DNA of 9,915 bases from Frankiales bacterium (GTDB lineage Bacteria > Actinomycetota > Actinomycetes > Mycobacteriales > SCTD01). Positions 5,996 to 9,915 of this stretch are shown here, in pieces; within the stretch, counting starts at the first letter, position 1, and every line of letters starts with the position of its first letter. Under the pieces are notes generated by a model. The model worked only from the letters and a program-made list of their open reading frames with translations. It did no database searches and was not told the origin of the DNA. The stretch lies in contig JAODNQ010000235.1 in the NCBI GenBank assembly GCA_025464695.1, positions 1 through 9,915 on the forward strand. The letters run 5' to 3'. The translations under genes and the position numbers were made by a program.

Positions 5996-6030
5996 CCCGC
6001 CGGGCGCGCACGTCCTTGACGCGCGGCGGG
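5996..6030 (+). terminator. Possible terminator hairpin after the YbbN-like gene
   Basis: CCCGCC (5996-6001) pairs with GGCGGG (6025-6030) and GCGC (6006-6009) with GCGC (6021-6024), leaving a 4-base bulge on the left and an 11-base loop. It begins 8 bases after the TAG. The bulge and background GC content make this a modest call. Confidence 0.4.
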
Positions 6031-6050
6031 GGCAGGCGCACCGTCAGGGC

Positions 6051-6251
6051 ATGACCGAGACCCTCGCCCTGCGCCGGCACCTGTACGAGCAGCTGCGGAC
6101 CTCGCGACGGCTGCGGTCTCGAGCGACGCTGCGCCGCCAGATCGCGCTGCTCGCCACCGCCCCGCCGCCCGACGACGACGGCAGCAGCGGCGTGCGCGAA
6201 CCGCGCCGGCCGCTGCCGCCGCCTCCCGGTCAGTCGACCAGCGCGCTGTAG
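6051..6251 (+). CDS. Possible small basic protein, 66 residues, unknown
   Basis: This ATG-started reading frame gives a 66-residue protein: a basic, helix-prone N-terminal half (LRRHLYEQLRTSRRLRSRA, 7-25, then TLRRQIALLATA) and a Pro-rich, likely disordered tail. Third codon positions are nearly all G or C, with a sensible mix at positions one and two, which favours a real gene. Against it, the ribosome binding site is weak (CAGGGC directly before the ATG), the 3' end overlaps the convergent serine hydrolase gene by 22 bases, and I recognise no family. An untranslated spacer between two genes is the alternative. Confidence 0.4.
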   Translation: MTETLALRRHLYEQLRTSRRLRSRATLRRQIALLATAPPPDDDGSSGVREPRRPLPPPPGQSTSAL

Positions 6252-7450
6252 ACGAGCTGCCGCAGCTGACCCCGCACCGGGTAGGTGCTCGAGGGCATCA
6301 GCTGCGTGTAGAAGTGCGCGGTGATGCCCTCCGCGGGGTCGACCCAGAAGGCGGTGCTGGCCAGGCCGCCCCAGGTCATCTCGCCCCGCGACGCGTGGAC
6401 CTTCATGGCCACCGGGTCCACCAGCACCCCGAAGCCCAGCCCGAACCCGATGCCGTCGTAGGCGACCTCGGCGAACTGGCCCTTCCCGAGCGTCGACAGC
6501 AGGCCGCCGCCGGGCAGGTGGTTGCGGCCCATGTAGGCGAGCGTGCGGGTGCCGAGCAGCCGGACGCCGTCGAGCTCCCCGCCGCGCAGCAGCATCCGGG
6601 TGAACCGCTCGTAGTCGTGCGCCGTGCTGATGAGCCCGCCGCCGCCCGAGAGCATCGTGGGGGGACGGAGCGAGGCGCCGCCGAACCCGTTGTCGCGGGT
6701 CGCCCGGCCGTCCGGACCCGGCACGTACAGCGCTGCCAGCCGGTCCTGCCGCTCGGGTTCCACCCACCAGCAGGTGTCGGTCATCCCGAGCGGACCGAGC
6801 ACGCGCTCGGCGAACGCCTCGTCCAGCGTCTGGCCCGTGAGCACCTCGATCAGCCGCCCGAGGACGTCGGTGGCAGCGGAGTACCCCCAGGCGGTCCCCG
6901 GCTCGAACTGCAGCGGCAGCGACGCCCAGAGCAGGGAGGCCTGCGCCAGCGGCAGGGAGGGGTTGAAGCCCGCGCCGGCGTCGCGGTACATCTCGTCGAC
7001 GGGACCGCTGTGCAGGAAGCCGTAGGTGAGGCCGGCGGTGTGCGTGAGCAGGTGCCACACCCGGATCGGCTCGGCGGCCGGGCTCGTCTCCGGCTGGGCC
7101 GGCGTCCCGCCGCGGAAGACCCGCACGTCGGCGAACTCGGGGAGCCAGCGGCTGATCGGGTCGTTGAGGCTGAAGGCGCCCTCCTCGAACAGCTGCATCG
7201 CGATGACGCTCGTGATCGGCTTCGTCATCGAGTAGATCCGCCAGAGCGTGTCCTGCTCGACCGGCAGCCCCGCCTCGAGGTCGCGCATGCCCCGGACGCT
7301 GCTGTGCACGACCGAGCCGTGCCGGGCGACGACGACCTGCCAACCGGCGAGACGCCCGTCGTCGACGTAGCGCCCCAGGACGTCGTCGATGCGGGCCAGC
7401 CGGCCGGCGTCGAAGCCGAGCTCGGCGGGATCGACCTGGACCTGCACCAC
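6230..7450 (-). CDS. Serine hydrolase, class C beta-lactamase/esterase family
   Basis: The product has 406 residues and belongs to the serine beta-lactamase-like family (COG1680 type), close in pattern to EstB-like carboxylesterases. The catalytic SxxK is Ser74-Met-Thr-Lys77 within WRIYSMTKPIT (70-80). Tyr190 in WGYSAATDVLGRLIEVLTG (start 188) provides the Y-x-x motif, with Ala192 where class C beta-lactamases have Asn. WGGLAST (360-366) stands at the site of the KTG motif, as in esterase-like members. VWHLLTHTAGLTYGF (131-145) is a further family hallmark. There is no signal peptide, so a cytoplasmic esterase, lactonase or peptidase is more likely than a secreted antibiotic-degrading beta-lactamase; the natural substrate is unknown. 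The GTG start follows AGGAGG by 6 bases; a second GTG directly after it is also usable. It lies 69 bases downstream of glgB on the same strand, separated by a strong hairpin. Confidence 0.88.
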   Translation of the reverse strand: MVQVQVDPAELGFDAGRLARIDDVLGRYVDDGRLAGWQVVVARHGSVVHSSVRGMRDLEAGLPVEQDTLWRIYSMTKPITSVIAMQLFEEGAFSLNDPISRWLPEFADVRVFRGGTPAQPETSPAAEPIRVWHLLTHTAGLTYGFLHSGPVDEMYRDAGAGFNPSLPLAQASLLWASLPLQFEPGTAWGYSAATDVLGRLIEVLTGQTLDEAFAERVLGPLGMTDTCWWVEPERQDRLAALYVPGPDGRATRDNGFGGASLRPPTMLSGGGGLISTAHDYERFTRMLLRGGELDGVRLLGTRTLAYMGRNHLPGGGLLSTLGKGQFAEVAYDGIGFGLGFGVLVDPVAMKVHASRGEMTWGGLASTAFWVDPAEGITAHFYTQLMPSSTYPVRGQLRQLVYSALVD

Positions 7451-7456
7451 GTGGGA

Positions 7457-7462
7457 CCTCCT
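7457..7462 (-). promoter_or_regulatory. Ribosome binding site of the serine hydrolase gene
   Basis: AGGAGG on the - strand ends 6 bases before the GTG at 7450. It is a near-perfect Shine-Dalgarno sequence and fixes the start; it lies only 9 bases beyond the foot of the upstream hairpin. Confidence 0.8.
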
Positions 7463-7471
7463 GAGCAGACG

Positions 7472-7507
7472 GACGAGCCCCGACCCTAGAGCGGGTCGGG
7501 GCTCGTC
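7472..7507 (-). terminator. Perfect 15-bp hairpin between glgB and the serine hydrolase
   Basis: The arms GACGAGCCCCGACCC (7472-7486) and its exact complement (7493-7507) surround a 6-base loop. The hairpin starts 12 bases after the glgB stop, so it is a good terminator for glgB, without a T-tract. It ends only 21 bases before the serine hydrolase start codon. On the - strand a TAGGGT hexamer (7483-7488), fitting a TAnnnT -10 box, overlaps the loop and may serve the downstream gene. Confidence 0.8.
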
Positions 7508-7519
7508 ACGGGGATGCTG

Positions 7520-9915
<2,396 letters not shown>

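Noticed and set aside
6230..7450. Antibiotic-resistance beta-lactamase
   Set aside because: There is no signal peptide, the Y-x-N motif has Ala in place of Asn and the KTG site reads WGG; this fits the esterase-like branch of the family better.
6314..7489. 391-residue open frame on the + strand opposite the serine hydrolase gene
   Set aside because: It is a shadow of the serine hydrolase gene: no recognisable domain, and its strand is antisense to a gene with intact catalytic motifs and a perfect ribosome binding site.

Overview
The window is roughly three-quarters GC, with strong G/C preference at third codon positions, frequent GTG starts, 8-bp or shorter start/stop overlaps, hairpins without T-tracts and one likely leaderless promoter. 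Together with protein families such as the actinobacterial YbbN/CnoX-like thioredoxin protein and a GlgB with an Ala/Lys-rich N-terminal extension, this points to a high-GC actinomycete chromosome. I cannot name the genus. No mobile element, CRISPR array, tRNA or rRNA was seen, and no protein-coding gap exceeds about 170 bases.

Region 1 (1-3091, + strand) is the distal part of a molybdenum-hydroxylase maturation operon: a 5'-truncated CoxE-type VWA protein, an XdhC/CoxI-family cofactor-insertion protein, a MobA/MocA-like nucleotidyltransferase and a membrane-anchored CoxG/SRPBCC protein. All four are tightly coupled (overlaps of 8, 4 and 4 bases). The enzyme they serve (a CO-dehydrogenase or xanthine-dehydrogenase type hydroxylase) and the usual CoxD AAA+ partner are not in the window and presumably lie upstream.

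Region 2 (3069-4599, - strand) is a convergent pair, moaA followed by a zinc-ribbon Nudix hydrolase. MoaA makes the first committed molybdopterin intermediate, so both sides of the convergent junction deal with molybdenum cofactor. The coxG and Nudix genes overlap tail to tail by 23 bases, and a perfect hairpin sits on the coxG stop codon.

Region 3 (4600-6251, + strand) has an intergenic region with an 11-bp perfect dyad, an unannotated 57-residue secreted peptide gene with its own strong terminator, a YbbN/CnoX-like thioredoxin-TPR protein, and a possible 66-residue small protein.

Region 4 (6230-9915, - strand) holds a glycogen branching enzyme gene (glgB) that is open to the window edge, then a perfect 15-bp hairpin, then a beta-lactamase/esterase-family serine hydrolase.

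Most of the window is ordinary metabolism. The points that merit a second look are the missing MIDAS aspartate in CoxE, the small secreted peptide and the dyad before it, the leaderless moaA promoter, the hairpin pressed against the serine hydrolase ribosome binding site, and the glgB extension. I see no convincing sign of a wholly new system.
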